Notes: generated by a model from the letters alone, not told the origin. Counted from the first letter of the stretch, positions 1-9,950 are shown. The stretch is DNA of 17,604 bases from Butyrivibrio sp. UBA3740 (GCA_002372465.1 DFGW01000187.1:1-17604); one strand, 5' to 3'. Numbers and translations: made by a program.

Positions 1-1
1 T

Positions 2-3000
2 ACTCAGGTATCTATTGAATACGGTATAGATGTTTCCGGCATGGAACTGTATTATATGTCTAGTTCCGAAGGAACATTTGTAGAAAACCATATATATGAT
101 CTTGATGATTTTAATGATGGCACGATATATTATACTAAAACCCCTCAGGATATAGATGAGGATCTAGTAACCTATACACCTGTGCAGGCACAGTTGGGCT
201 CACCTCTTTGGAACTATCTGACCTTGCGCGATGATGGAGTTGTTTTTATTCCCACCAGTGTGGATTTTCATTATCGTGATGGTTTAGAAGAAGAAAAATT
301 CTACGCTAAACCAGAAGGCCCTGTTGATAAAACCAATTGGGCTACATCGACATGGCTGGATGGATTCTACGACTTTGATAAGGGTCAACCCCTTACAGGA
401 GGCGCATATGAATCCGGAACATACTACGAGTATGATGAAGATGAAAAAACGCTTACGCCCAAGACATTTTCTGTTTCAGAGGGAAATGCTGCCATAACGG
501 AAGAAACTCTTCCTGCTGTTCCGGAAAAGGCCGGTTACGAAGGGAAGTGGACTTTTACTGCTCCTGAAGGAGTAACATGGGATGAAGAGAATCAGAAGAT
601 TTCTTTCTCAAGTGATTTCCTTGATGGCAAGTATGATACAGGCTACGAAGCAGTATTCACAGCAGTTTACACACCGGTTGACACTCCTGTACAGGAAAAG
701 ACTATTTCTTTTGAACTTAACTATGAAGGAGCACCAGCGCCTGAAACCCGTACAGTTCAGGTGGGCGATAAGCTTACAAAGCCTGCAAAAGATCCTAAAA
801 GAGAAGGCTATACATTTGCTGGTTGGTACAAAGAGGCTATCTGTACAAACGAATGGGATTTTGCTACAGATACTGTAACTGAAGATACCACAGCCATTTA
901 TGCAAGGTGGTCAATAGAAGAAGGCTCTGTTTATTATGATGTTACATACAAGGTAGATGGCGAGATATATCAGACCATGTCGGTTGAGGATCTTACTCTT
1001 GTAAGCTCGAATATGCCGGCTAAGCCTTCCAAGACCGGCTATACATTTGAGTATTGGTATAAAGATAATCCTGATGAGGCATTTGATTTAAGTACTCTCG
1101 TAACAGACAATACTCTTGTTCTTAATGCCAAGTTTAAACCAATTAAGTATTACATTAGTTTTGTTGATAATAATAAAGATGTAAAGGGCACAATGGCTGA
1201 CCTTGAGTTAACCTATGATGACTTTACTAAAAAGATTCCGGAGTGTACTTATACAAGAGACCACTATACATTTAGTATGTGGGAGATGCTCGTGGGATAT
1301 GATAAACAGGGGTACCCTGAGTATAAGTATTACCATACCGGAGATACTATAACAGAAAACCTTGCTAGTGTTGATGGCGCTATTGTTAAATTCTATAGTT
1401 GCTGGCAAGGTGCTGGTCCCTACACAATCGAGTACTATGATGTCGATAAGAACAAGATCGATCTAACTCAAGAAGAATACCAATATGTTCAGAAGGAAAT
1501 TTATTATGGAAACACATTCCAGAATGCATACAACTGGTATGGTGTACTGACCGGATATAAATTTGACGGCTGGTACACAATGGATAAAGACAGACAGGTT
1601 ACTTATGATACAAGGCTTGACTGGATACCTACAGAAAGCGTTATCAAGCTATACATGAAGCGGTCTCCTGTAACTCTTAAGGTTACTTATAATTCTAACC
1701 TAAGCGGAGTTAAGTCTGAAACTGTCACTTATAAGGGCGATGAAGAGCACTTCCAGGAAAAGAAGTTTAAGGTTAAAGAAAATGTCTTCACCGGTATAGA
1801 TGATGATCAGGCGGGCAAATTTGTAAAGTGGGTTTCAGATACTAAGGTATACGAGGAGGACCCTGATACAGGTTCATGGAATTATGTACCACTTGAATTT
1901 GCAAAGACAGATGAAATGTATGTCCGCACAATTTTAAACAAGCTCACTGAATATACATCATCTACTGCATCCAGCTACGCAGTTAACCTGTACGCATATT
2001 GGGAGCCTACTGAAGAAGAAAAGGCATCATATACTGTTGACTTCGTAATCAAGGATAGTATCGCTACATATTCAACTGATTATGACAGAGACATCCAGGC
2101 ATTCTCATATGAACCTAATGCAGCAAATCCTACGGCGTATATTCATAAGGAAGCCGTTGGTGTTAAAGAGAATCTCATCCTTTCTGGAAACGAAGTAATC
2201 AGAAAGGGTTATAAGTTAACCGGATGGTATGATCCCAGTACAAAGAAGACCTACAAGCCTACACAGACACTGACAGCACTTGCTCCAAAAGATGGCACAG
2301 TAACGCTCGAAGCTCAGTTTGCTAAGACAGAAGATTCTTACAAGGTTACATACCAGCTTAATGGCGGTAAGTATGATAATGGAAAAGAAAAGCTTCCTGC
2401 AAGCTACAAGTATTCAGCTCCTCAGAGTTTAGCTGCCGGTTCAAATTATTACGATAAGATGGTAAGAACCGGATATTCTTTCGCAGGATGGTTTTTGGAT
2501 CCTGAGTTTAACACTCCTGTAAATGGTCTTGGTAAGGGTAATACTGTTGAAACCGGAGCAGCAATTCTTTACGCTAAGTGGATACCTGCCACCTATTCTG
2601 TTAAGCTTACAGGACTGAAGAGTGCAAAATTAAATGATTTTGAACTTGATCCGGCTGCAGAAGGTGTGTATGAGCTCCCGGCATTAGTAGAATATGGCCA
2701 GGTTATTGATCTGTCTAAGTACATCGTTACCAAGACAGGATATAAGTTCAATAAGTGGGAATACACAGTTAATGGAAAGAAAGTACAGAAGAAAGCCACG
2801 GATAAGATCAAGGATCTTGCAACATCCGGTACTGTAGAAATCAAAGCTACATTTACACCTGTAAAATATAAGGTTACCTTCGATTACAATGGCGGTAAGC
2901 TTGCAGCTAAGACAAAGCAGCCTGCAACCACATATGTAACTGCTGACGGATATAATGTAGCAGGCGGACTTACCGGAATTAAGATTCCTGTAAGAGAGGG

Positions 3001-4951
3001 ATATTTCTTCGTTGGATACGAAGTAACCAAGAATGCTGATACTGTAACAATTACAAATCCATATTCCGAAGTTTTACCATATAAGGTTACAAGTACTGAA
3101 ATTACCGGTGCTTCTTATGGAGACGTAATACTTCAGGCTCAGTGGGAGCCTATGTTCTACAACATTGACTTCTATAACGGAGCTAATGAACTTGGATTCT
3201 ATGGTTATGTAGGAAAGACCTACGCTGACAAAGTATTCCTTAATAATGCAGCAAAAGATATTGATAATGACGTGGAAGTTGCACTTCAAAAGAGTGTTGA
3301 CGGTTTTGCAACCAAGGCCGGCGCTACAAAATCTGCGCTAAATATTAAGACAGAGTATCCTATAAACAAGCTCATAAGTTCAAAGGATAAGAACAAGACT
3401 GATCCTGAGGATCTTAATGAAGTTGGAACCATCAAACTTTACGTAGTAGAAGGAAAAGCTAAGCAGTACCACATTACATATGAAGGAATCGACAATGGCG
3501 ATTACAAGCTAAAGAAAAATACCTTCACTTTTGTTGAGAATACTAAAGATCAGGCACTTCCGGTAGCTATCCGCAGCGGATATGACTTCGTTAAGTGGGA
3601 GTGTGATACCCCTGGTATCCTTACCGATGATGGTTTGAAGATTAAAGGTGGTACAAAGCAAGACATCGTGATCAGACCTAAATTTAGCGCTATTACTTAT
3701 AAGGTAACAGTGAATATCAATGTATCCGGCAAGAATAAGCCTAAGGATGGAGCCGGAAAAGAAGTTAAGACCTATGTGCTCAGCAATAAGGTTGATTATA
3801 TGACCGGTATCGGCGTAGATCCTAAGGATGCAACAAAGACCGTAGACTTTGATAATCTTCCTACTGATTGGACAAGAGATGGCTATGAGTTTATTGGATT
3901 TGCAACATCAGCGAAGAGCTATGAACCTATTGACTCTCTTGCAGGCCTCTCAGCTAAGAAGAATGGCAATGCAGTTATTTATGCAATATGGATTCCTACA
4001 GTTTGTGAGATTACATATTCGAATGATCCGTACGTCATGAACTATACAGGAAATACTGAACTTGTTGCTCAGGCTGTATTCAATGATGCCATCGCTAAAT
4101 TCAATGCGGATGACAGTGGTTATCAGTATGCATATTTTGATAAGGACCTTAAGCTTCCTACTATCAAAGTTCCTTACTATGATTTCCAGGGATGGATGCT
4201 CGATGAGAGTCAGTACTATGGTGACCCTGATGACCTGAAGGTTACAGCCAAGAACGGTATTATTTCCAAGATCAATAAGGATAACAGAGCTGCAAAGATT
4301 ACTTTGAGACCTGTATTCAAGGAGTATACATACAATATTAAGTACAATCTTGGTGGTGGACAGTATGTAAGTGGCTATAAGAACGGAAAGGCAGTATATA
4401 AGAAGGGGACAGTAACATATTGGACTAATGTTCCATACTCACTGGATGTGACAGCATACGTTAATCCAACCAGAGATCCATTTAGCCTTTCAAAGAAATC
4501 CGCTGAATTTGCACGCTTTGATCTTGACGCAAAGGGCAATACCGGATGGACAACAACGGATCCTGCATCGCCTGCTTACAAGGTTTCCAAGTTGACTAAC
4601 AAGAAGAACGGTACAGTGACTGTCTATGCAATATGGTCGCCTATAAAGGTAGCGGTTCCTAAGGTTGCCAAGGCAGTTGAAGTCGAAGGCCTTGATAAGA
4701 TTGATGTAACGCTGGACACTGCTGTAGGAACTTATAAATATGTAGAAGTTCAGGTATGCAGTGACAACAAGTTTAAGGTTGGAGTGGTTGATGGCGCAAT
4801 TGCATCGGGCGTAAGTACAATCAGATTAAATAAGTCCTATGGAACAAGCTGCTACGTAAGAGTTCGTGAGGTTTACGAAAACCGCGCAGGCACATCTTAC
4901 AGTTCTTGGAGCAAGAGCGTACGTGTATCCAAACCTACGGCAATAAACTGA
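2..4951 (+). CDS. Giant secreted InlB B-repeat protein, 5' end outside window
   Basis: The reading frame is open from base 2, so the start codon lies upstream and the ATG at 41 is internal; no signal peptide can be seen. Numbering from that ATG, residues ~221-1535 hold about 14 degenerate repeats of 70-100 residues. Each has a beta-strand opening, a central G-Y-x-F-x-G-W-Y-like anchor (for example GYTFAGWY, GYKFDGWY, GYSFAGWF, GYDFVKWE) and a closing YAKW/YAIW/QAQW-like strand. This is the InlB B-repeat / Listeria-Bacteroides repeat (Flg_new) pattern. Residues ~1540-1630 resemble a fibronectin type III domain (YKYVEVQVCSDNKF, then SCYVRVREVYENRAG). There is no LPXTG or other C-terminal sorting signal. 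Such proteins are usually extracellular adhesins or surface-layer components; that role is inferred. It converges on the minus-strand giant gene and shares its terminator. Confidence 0.85.
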   Translation, partial: TQVSIEYGIDVSGMELYYMSSSEGTFVENHIYDLDDFNDGTIYYTKTPQDIDEDLVTYTPVQAQLGSPLWNYLTLRDDGVVFIPTSVDFHYRDGLEEEKFYAKPEGPVDKTNWATSTWLDGFYDFDKGQPLTGGAYESGTYYEYDEDEKTLTPKTFSVSEGNAAITEETLPAVPEKAGYEGKWTFTAPEGVTWDEENQKISFSSDFLDGKYDTGYEAVFTAVYTPVDTPVQEKTISFELNYEGAPAPETRTVQVGDKLTKPAKDPKREGYTFAGWYKEAICTNEWDFATDTVTEDTTAIYARWSIEEGSVYYDVTYKVDGEIYQTMSVEDLTLVSSNMPAKPSKTGYTFEYWYKDNPDEAFDLSTLVTDNTLVLNAKFKPIKYYISFVDNNKDVKGTMADLELTYDDFTKKIPECTYTRDHYTFSMWEMLVGYDKQGYPEYKYYHTGDTITENLASVDGAIVKFYSCWQGAGPYTIEYYDVDKNKIDLTQEEYQYVQKEIYYGNTFQNAYNWYGVLTGYKFDGWYTMDKDRQVTYDTRLDWIPTESVIKLYMKRSPVTLKVTYNSNLSGVKSETVTYKGDEEHFQEKKFKVKENVFTGIDDDQAGKFVKWVSDTKVYEEDPDTGSWNYVPLEFAKTDEMYVRTILNKLTEYTSSTASSYAVNLYAYWEPTEEEKASYTVDFVIKDSIATYSTDYDRDIQAFSYEPNAANPTAYIHKEAVGVKENLILSGNEVIRKGYKLTGWYDPSTKKTYKPTQTLTALAPKDGTVTLEAQFAKTEDSYKVTYQLNGGKYDNGKEKLPASYKYSAPQSLAAGSNYYDKMVRTGYSFAGWFLDPEFNTPVNGLGKGNTVETGAAILYAKWIPATYSVKLTGLKSAKLNDFELDPAAEGVYELPALVEYGQVIDLSKYIVTKTGYKFNKWEYTVNGKKVQKKATDKIKDLATSGTVEIKATFTPVKYKVTFDYNGGKLAAKTKQPATTYVTADGYNVAGGLTGIKIPVREGYFFVGYEVTKNADTVTITNPYSEVLPYKVTSTEITGASYGDVILQAQWEPMFYNIDFYNGANELGFYGYVGKTYADKVFLNNAAKDIDNDVEVALQKSVDGFATKAGATKSALNIKTEYPINKLISSKDKNKTDPEDLNEVGTIKLYVVEGKAKQYHITYEGIDNGDYKLKKNTFTFVENTKDQALPVAIRSGYDFVKWECDTPGILTDDGLKIKGGTKQDIVIRPKFSAITYKVTVNINVSGKNKPKDGAGKEVKTYVLSNKVDYMTGIGVDPKDATKTVDFDNLPTDWTRDGYEFIGFATSAKSYEPIDSLAGLSAKKNGNAVIYAIWIPTVCEITYSNDPYVMNYTGNTELVAQAVFNDAIAKFNADDSGYQYAYFDKDLKLPTIKVPYYDFQGWMLDESQYYGDPDDLKVTAKNGIISKINKDNRAAKITLRPVFKEYTYNIKYNLGGGQYVSGYKNGKAVYKKGTVTYWTNVPYSLDVTAYVNPTRDPFSLSKKSAEFARFDLDAKGNTGWTTTDPASPAYKVSKLTNKKNGTVTVYAIWSPIKVAVPKVAKAVEVEGLDKIDVTLDTAVGTYKYVEVQVCSDNKFKVGVVDGAIASGVSTIRLNKSYGTSCYVRVREVYENRAGTSYSSWSKSVRVSKPTAIN

Positions 4952-4985
4952 TACCTATAGGTATCAACTAAATAGGCCCAAAATA

Positions 4986-5030
4986 AGAGGGCAGGAAAGC
5001 TAAATGCTTTCCTGTCCTCTGTTTTTATTT
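4986..5030. terminator. Bidirectional intrinsic terminator between the two giant genes
   Basis: A 15-bp stem (4986-5000 with 5006-5020, one G-T wobble) closes a 5-base loop TAAAT. It is followed by GTTTTTATTT on the plus strand. On the other strand the hairpin is followed by CTTATTTTGGGC, a usable T-rich tract. The minus-strand gene stops at 5032, beyond the T-tract, so the same hairpin can end both convergent transcripts. Confidence 0.85.
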
Positions 5031-5031
5031 G

Positions 5032-8000
5032 TTAATATGATTTTTTTCCAATCTTGAAATTCAAGATCTTTGAAGAACCGTAGTTTCCAAGTCCCTTGAC
5101 TGTGATCTTTCCGGTCCCTGAATTGATGTTTGATGTGTAACCCACAACAGTGTAATTGCCTGCTGGATCGATTTCATTGATGCCGGCCTTGGCGTCCTTA
5201 GCATTTGCGTAAGCGTGTATCTTAATTCCTGCCTGGGGTTCAATAGTGCGACCTGTGTAAGTCATGGGCTCTACTACAAATGTGAGCTTGCTGACATTTG
5301 TCTGGAAAACTCTGTAGGTTCTTGTAATGGAAGATCCTGCGTAGTCTCCCTTGCCGACGGCAGTTACATATACGGTTGTGCCTGCTGCAGGAACTGAGGT
5401 GTCTGTCATTCCGTCGTAGTAGTAAAGCAGGTTCTTTTCATAATCTTTTCCGGCCGCGAGTGCCTTTCCGTTTATATCCGTGATCTTTACCGCTGATTTC
5501 CAGCCCTTCCCCTTAGCAACATAAGTCTTATCTGTAAGAATCATATTGGTTTTCTTCAGATTACCACGAGTAACCGTTGTCTCGAAGATATCCGACTTGT
5601 AGCCCTTGTAGTTGCCCTTGCCGATGATCTGGAACTGCATTGTGCCGGGCTTTTGGTTGCTTTTTCTCAGTACAGATACGGAGTAGTCTGTCTTGCTGTT
5701 TAATGTATATTCGGAAGAAGTATCTTTTTCATAAGTAACTGTCACATCAGGTGTTACACCGCCCTTGGTAAAAGACATTTCATCTGCATAATCGACTGTT
5801 ATTGCGCTTGTGCAGGGCGTGATCTTAAAGGTCTTTGAAATGCTTCCGGAATAACGGCCCAGACCTGTGAAGGTAACCTTGGCATTTCCAACCTTGGTAT
5901 TGCCGGAGTAAGTAACCTTGTAATCTGAGTCCTTACTAAGAAGCTCATCCTGCCACTTAAGCCGGATTTCCTGAGTCATACCGCCGCTTGTCGCACTGAA
6001 AGGATCAAAGGTCATAGAAGTTGCAAGGCCTTCAATCACGACATTTTTCATGTTTCTATCGGCAACAGTGGTTATAGAAACTGTCTTGTAGCCAAAGATT
6101 AAATTGCTCTCACCGTCAGCTGTTGCTGCGATTTTCACAGTTCCTTTTCCAACCTTGTCCGGAAGGGAGACAATCTCGTAGTATGATGGATCAACTACCT
6201 TGCCATTAAGCTTTACGGTTATGTCCAGGTCTGAAGCCAAAAGAGCGCCTCTGTAATAGATCTTCTTGTCCGCAGGATTTGATGACTTTACTGTCACGCT
6301 GGCTTTACTAAGGCTCTGGTTTTTGCCAACTATCCTGAAATAGACATATCTTGTGCCCTTGAAGTTTCCCTTACCTTCAACGGTAATCATAGGAAGGTTT
6401 TCCTGAGTCACCTCTCGGTACATGGATTCAGCGTCTGTGTAACTGCAGGTGAAATCTTTTTTGCCGGTAAGCTTCTTGCCTGCAAAGAACAGCTCAGGAA
6501 CAGGCTTTTGTGACTTTCCGTTGTAGACCGTATTTAGCTCACCATTATCTGTAACCATGGTGATGTCAGAAATCTCAACCTGGTCGATAGTAAAGTAATA
6601 GGTCTTTTTGCCTTGGAACTGCCCTTTGAGGGTCACTGTCATCTGTGGTGCATTCTTGGAATCCGCAGTGGCAGCGTTTATGTTGTTCTTGTAGGAAAGG
6701 GTGTAGTCTTTCTTTTCCTTAAGAAGTTTATTGCCATAGTACACGCGAAGGTTCGGCTGGGTGATCTTACTGCCGGTGTACTTTATGTTTTCTTCAAAAC
6801 TCTGTTTTGCGATCCAGATTCCATCGGTGGTTTCACCTTCATAAGGGGTATCGCCTTCAGTAATTTCGGAGGCAGATACGGTAACCACGCACTTTGCAGG
6901 TGTAAGACCGGCAGAAGTTGCTGAGATAGTCGTTGTTCCAGCTGCTACAGCAGTGATTCTCCCGTTGGCGTCGACAGTTGCTACTTCGCTATTGCTTGAA
7001 TTAAATGTTACATCAGCGTCAATTCCTTCAGGAAGTACCTGGGCTTTAAGGTTGTAGGTTTCTCCTTCATATAACTCAAGAGCTGATATGTTAAAAGAAA
7101 TATCGGAGGCTTGTATAGTCGGGCTCACAGAAAAGCTCTTTTTAATAGGGACAGGGGCATTGTCGCTGACGCAGGTAATAACTGCTGTGCCTTTGCCCAC
7201 GTAGCAAACTGTTGCAGAAGTTGGGGAGGTCGCCTTAATTGTGGCAACCGCTGTGTTCGAACTGCTCCAGGTGATGGTGTTATCGTAGGCATCCATCGGT
7301 GTTACATCGCAGACATAAGTATCCGTTGCTCCGACCAACACTTCTGATTCGGAACCATTCAGGTCTTCTTTGTTTCCTTCTAAATGAACTGTGAAGTCCG
7401 TAGTTGGCTTGGCAATCAGAACTTTGACGGTTTTCTTGAACTTGCCGTTTGCTGTTGAAGCAGTAAGCGTTGCTTCGTCGTTTGAAGATGCAACTCGATG
7501 AAGGGTAACTGTGGCAAGACCGTCTTTGGCAGTTACGGTGATTTCTTTTGAAGCTGCGCCGCCTTCTTCTGATAATGTAAACACCTCAGGATCCGAGGAA
7601 CTGAATACGACCTCTTTGTCTGAAGTGTAAAAAGGCGTCAGGGAGGCTGTGAACTCAGAAGAATCCTGGGTTGTGAATAGCCTCTTTTCCTCGGTGCTGG
7701 CAGTAAGACCCTTTACAGGTGCACTGACCGTGACCTCGCAGGCCTGGGTAAAAGAGTCTGCTGTTGCGGTAATTGTTGCTTTTCCTCCTGAAACTGCAGT
7801 CACAAGACCGTTTACGTCTACAGTTGCGATTGAAGGATTGCTGCTGGTATAAATTACGTCTATACTACCTTCGGCATCTGCAGGGACAATAGAAGTAGTA
7901 AGCTTCAGAGTCGGTGCCTTGGCAGAAGTATAGTTCAAAGTGGCGTTTTCCTTACTGAGTTTGATTCCTGTTATCGGAACTTTGACTTTCAGGCTAAAAC

Positions 8001-9684
8001 TTGCTGTGACTGTGGGCTTGTCGGGATTGCTCGTTTTGACAGTAGCAGTGATAGTAGTGGTTCCTGCCTTTAATAGGGTCAAGTTTCCATTGGAATCAAC
8101 TGTTGCTACTTTAGTGTTGCTGCTCTTCCAGGTGGCTGACTTGGAATCGGTGGCATCCTCCGGAAGGTATTCTATGGCTATAGTGCTTTTTTTGACATCG
8201 TCTCTTATTACTTCAAAAGTTCCATTGTTTAGGCTTCCTTCTGCTATTTCAGGGCATGAAAGGTTGATAGCGTCAAATGGGACTTTGACGGTTAGCTCTT
8301 TTGATGCGCTTCTTGAGCCGAGGGTAGCGGTGATGGTGGTGTTTCCGCCCTTTAAGCCTGTAACCACGCCGTTTTCGATAGTTGCTACCTCTTCGTTTGA
8401 ACTGCTCCAGTTTACGTCACGGGCCTGGTCTGCAGGGATACTGTAATTTGCGGAAGTACCTCCATAGTAGTTACTTACAGTCAGTTTTCCTGTGAGGTTG
8501 TACTCGCCGGTCTGTCCTTTGTTGACTGACGCGGGACCTGAAATTGATGTGCTTGAAATGTAGCTGCTTTTTACTTTAAGGGTATTGGTTATTTTTCCGG
8601 TGCTGGGATCCTTGGTTTCATCGATTGTGCCCTGGGGATTTCCTCCAAGCTGCAGAGCAACAGTAAACCAGCCGTAGGGTGTGCCACTCATCTGGCATCC
8701 GCCAACACCTACATATTCATAAAATGGGTTGATGATACTTGTGTAATGGCCGGTGACACCGTGACTCTGGCCCTTTAGCTCTTTTAAATACTCTGATTTC
8801 TCTCCGTAGAACTGGTTGATACCATAGGTTATTCCGGAGGCATCATGGTTATTATTCCATGCAAGGTCCTCGGCAGCACCCCAAAACTGTGAGCCAAAAC
8901 CCATGTAGGAGTATATGCTGTCGTCGCTGAGGGTCTGGTGATTAACTGTGAATGCGGCTTCCATAGCTCTTTTCCTGGCTGCAGACTCAATGGTTGAGGA
9001 CCACTTAAGAGGTACATATCTGTCGGTAAGGCCCTCCTCGTAGGCTTCATACCTGATCTTATTGAGCTGTTCAAGGATGGTTTCGGCAGGAAGAGTGTAA
9101 TAGGTACCGGTGATATCCACATATACACTGTCGTTGCTGCTCTTAAGGAGCCTGAAATGCTGGTCCTCGTTGGAAGTCTCTGAACCATCACCAATCGTAG
9201 CAGGACCATCATCCACCATTCCCTCGAATCCCTCCGGGAAATCCAGGTCAGGGATGGAGTATTGGTCTTCCAAGTCAGTGGATGTATCGGTGGGTGTATT
9301 GGCATCTTTTATGTGGGATGTGGAAGTGGCCTCCTCGTCGGATGATTCAGAAACTGCTTCTGTGTAATCATAGGAAGACATAGAATCATCATGCTCTATG
9401 GTGTCATCTTCCGGAACTGATTCTGATTGTTCATTGTTGGTTTCTTCGCTATTAATGCCGGATGCATCAGAAACTTCGCCGGATTCTTTGGATGCTTCTT
9501 CCGTATTAGTGGCTTTTGTTTCTGTTCCCTGTGAAGATGCATCGTCATCCGTATCAGCGGATGCTTCACTGAAATCAATGACAACTGCTTCATCAGATGC
9601 TGCGTAGCTTATGCTACCCTGTGAAAACATCAGAGAAAATGCCAAAGCTCCGCTCAAAATCTTGGTTAATAGTCTATGTATCAT
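5032..9684 (-). CDS. Secreted CAP-domain protein with six Big_2 domains and seven C-terminal repeats
   Basis: 1550 residues. Residues 1-29 form a signal peptide (basic start, hydrophobic LSGALAFSLMF, cleavage near SYA-AS). Residues 30-~180 are an acidic, Ser/Thr-rich linker. Residues ~200-347 form a CAP/SCP domain: His249 in the FTVNH segment, Glu272 in GAAEDLAW and His313 in GHYTSIINPFYEYVGVG fit the conserved CAP cavity residues. Six Big_2-like Ig domains follow (about 376-468, 471-569, 570-655, 657-756, 760-855, 858-937) with W-x-S-S-N-x-x-V-A-T-V and G-x-x-T-I-T-A-T cores. Residues ~957-1550 hold seven repeats of the YTG...K-D-Y-x-V-x-Y...G-x-G-N-Y-x-G type. There is no LPXTG. The start ATG has GGAGG 12 bases upstream, a rather wide spacing. 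A cell-envelope or host/fibre-surface role is inferred; the molecular target is unknown. Confidence 0.88.
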   Translation of the reverse strand: MIHRLLTKILSGALAFSLMFSQGSISYAASDEAVVIDFSEASADTDDDASSQGTETKATNTEEASKESGEVSDASGINSEETNNEQSESVPEDDTIEHDDSMSSYDYTEAVSESSDEEATSTSHIKDANTPTDTSTDLEDQYSIPDLDFPEGFEGMVDDGPATIGDGSETSNEDQHFRLLKSSNDSVYVDITGTYYTLPAETILEQLNKIRYEAYEEGLTDRYVPLKWSSTIESAARKRAMEAAFTVNHQTLSDDSIYSYMGFGSQFWGAAEDLAWNNNHDASGITYGINQFYGEKSEYLKELKGQSHGVTGHYTSIINPFYEYVGVGGCQMSGTPYGWFTVALQLGGNPQGTIDETKDPSTGKITNTLKVKSSYISSTSISGPASVNKGQTGEYNLTGKLTVSNYYGGTSANYSIPADQARDVNWSSSNEEVATIENGVVTGLKGGNTTITATLGSRSASKELTVKVPFDAINLSCPEIAEGSLNNGTFEVIRDDVKKSTIAIEYLPEDATDSKSATWKSSNTKVATVDSNGNLTLLKAGTTTITATVKTSNPDKPTVTASFSLKVKVPITGIKLSKENATLNYTSAKAPTLKLTTSIVPADAEGSIDVIYTSSNPSIATVDVNGLVTAVSGGKATITATADSFTQACEVTVSAPVKGLTASTEEKRLFTTQDSSEFTASLTPFYTSDKEVVFSSSDPEVFTLSEEGGAASKEITVTAKDGLATVTLHRVASSNDEATLTASTANGKFKKTVKVLIAKPTTDFTVHLEGNKEDLNGSESEVLVGATDTYVCDVTPMDAYDNTITWSSSNTAVATIKATSPTSATVCYVGKGTAVITCVSDNAPVPIKKSFSVSPTIQASDISFNISALELYEGETYNLKAQVLPEGIDADVTFNSSNSEVATVDANGRITAVAAGTTTISATSAGLTPAKCVVTVSASEITEGDTPYEGETTDGIWIAKQSFEENIKYTGSKITQPNLRVYYGNKLLKEKKDYTLSYKNNINAATADSKNAPQMTVTLKGQFQGKKTYYFTIDQVEISDITMVTDNGELNTVYNGKSQKPVPELFFAGKKLTGKKDFTCSYTDAESMYREVTQENLPMITVEGKGNFKGTRYVYFRIVGKNQSLSKASVTVKSSNPADKKIYYRGALLASDLDITVKLNGKVVDPSYYEIVSLPDKVGKGTVKIAATADGESNLIFGYKTVSITTVADRNMKNVVIEGLATSMTFDPFSATSGGMTQEIRLKWQDELLSKDSDYKVTYSGNTKVGNAKVTFTGLGRYSGSISKTFKITPCTSAITVDYADEMSFTKGGVTPDVTVTYEKDTSSEYTLNSKTDYSVSVLRKSNQKPGTMQFQIIGKGNYKGYKSDIFETTVTRGNLKKTNMILTDKTYVAKGKGWKSAVKITDINGKALAAGKDYEKNLLYYYDGMTDTSVPAAGTTVYVTAVGKGDYAGSSITRTYRVFQTNVSKLTFVVEPMTYTGRTIEPQAGIKIHAYANAKDAKAGINEIDPAGNYTVVGYTSNINSGTGKITVKGLGNYGSSKILNFKIGKKSY

Positions 9685-9815
9685 TACTTAATTAAACCTC
9701 CGGAAAAATCAATCGCTATAATTTTAGAACTATTGGTCATTTTAGGGCAGAGGCATTTTGCGGAAATTTAGCTGTTTTTAGTGCTTTATTTCAATTGATA
9801 GTTTTTGGAATGAAA

Positions 9816-9837
9816 TTTATACACAACTTAACACAAC
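9816..9837 (-). promoter_or_regulatory. Possible operator: heptamer direct repeat beside a TATAAA box
   Basis: On the minus strand GTTGTGT occurs twice exactly 10 bases apart (plus-strand ACACAAC at 9821-9827 and 9831-9837). A TATAAA hexamer (9816-9821) overlaps the proximal copy by one base. The site lies about 130 bases upstream of the CAP/Big_2 gene and points toward it. No proper -35 box is visible, so this may be chance. The rest of the 330-base gap 9685-10014 holds only the ribosome site of that gene, AT-rich sequence and the terminator at 9909-9950. I saw no gene in it. Confidence 0.25.
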
Positions 9838-9897
9838 CTGAGGGTATATTTCTTTTTATGCAGAGCGAGATCTTCAGCATAATTTGAGAGAGATTGT

Positions 9898-9950
9898 ATA
9901 ACAAAAAGAAAAGGAACCCGGGACAATACCACAAGTCCCGGGTTCCTTTT
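9898..9950 (-). terminator. Strong intrinsic terminator of the small minus-strand gene
   Basis: A perfect 16-bp stem (9909-9924 with 9935-9950) has a 10-base loop. Read on the minus strand, the stem ends in CCTTTT and continues as CTTTTTGT, a good U-tract. The core is CCCGGG, so it is very stable. It lies about 65 bases past the stop of the 10015-10371 gene. It would insulate that gene from the CAP/Big_2 gene on the same strand. Confidence 0.85.

Noticed and set aside
7940..8446. Plus-strand frame of 168 residues that looks like a hydrophobic membrane protein
   Set aside because: It is antisense to the Ser/Thr/Val-rich Big_2 domains. Complementing those codons yields artificial Leu/Val/Ala runs. 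There is no ribosome site, and the minus-strand gene is intact.
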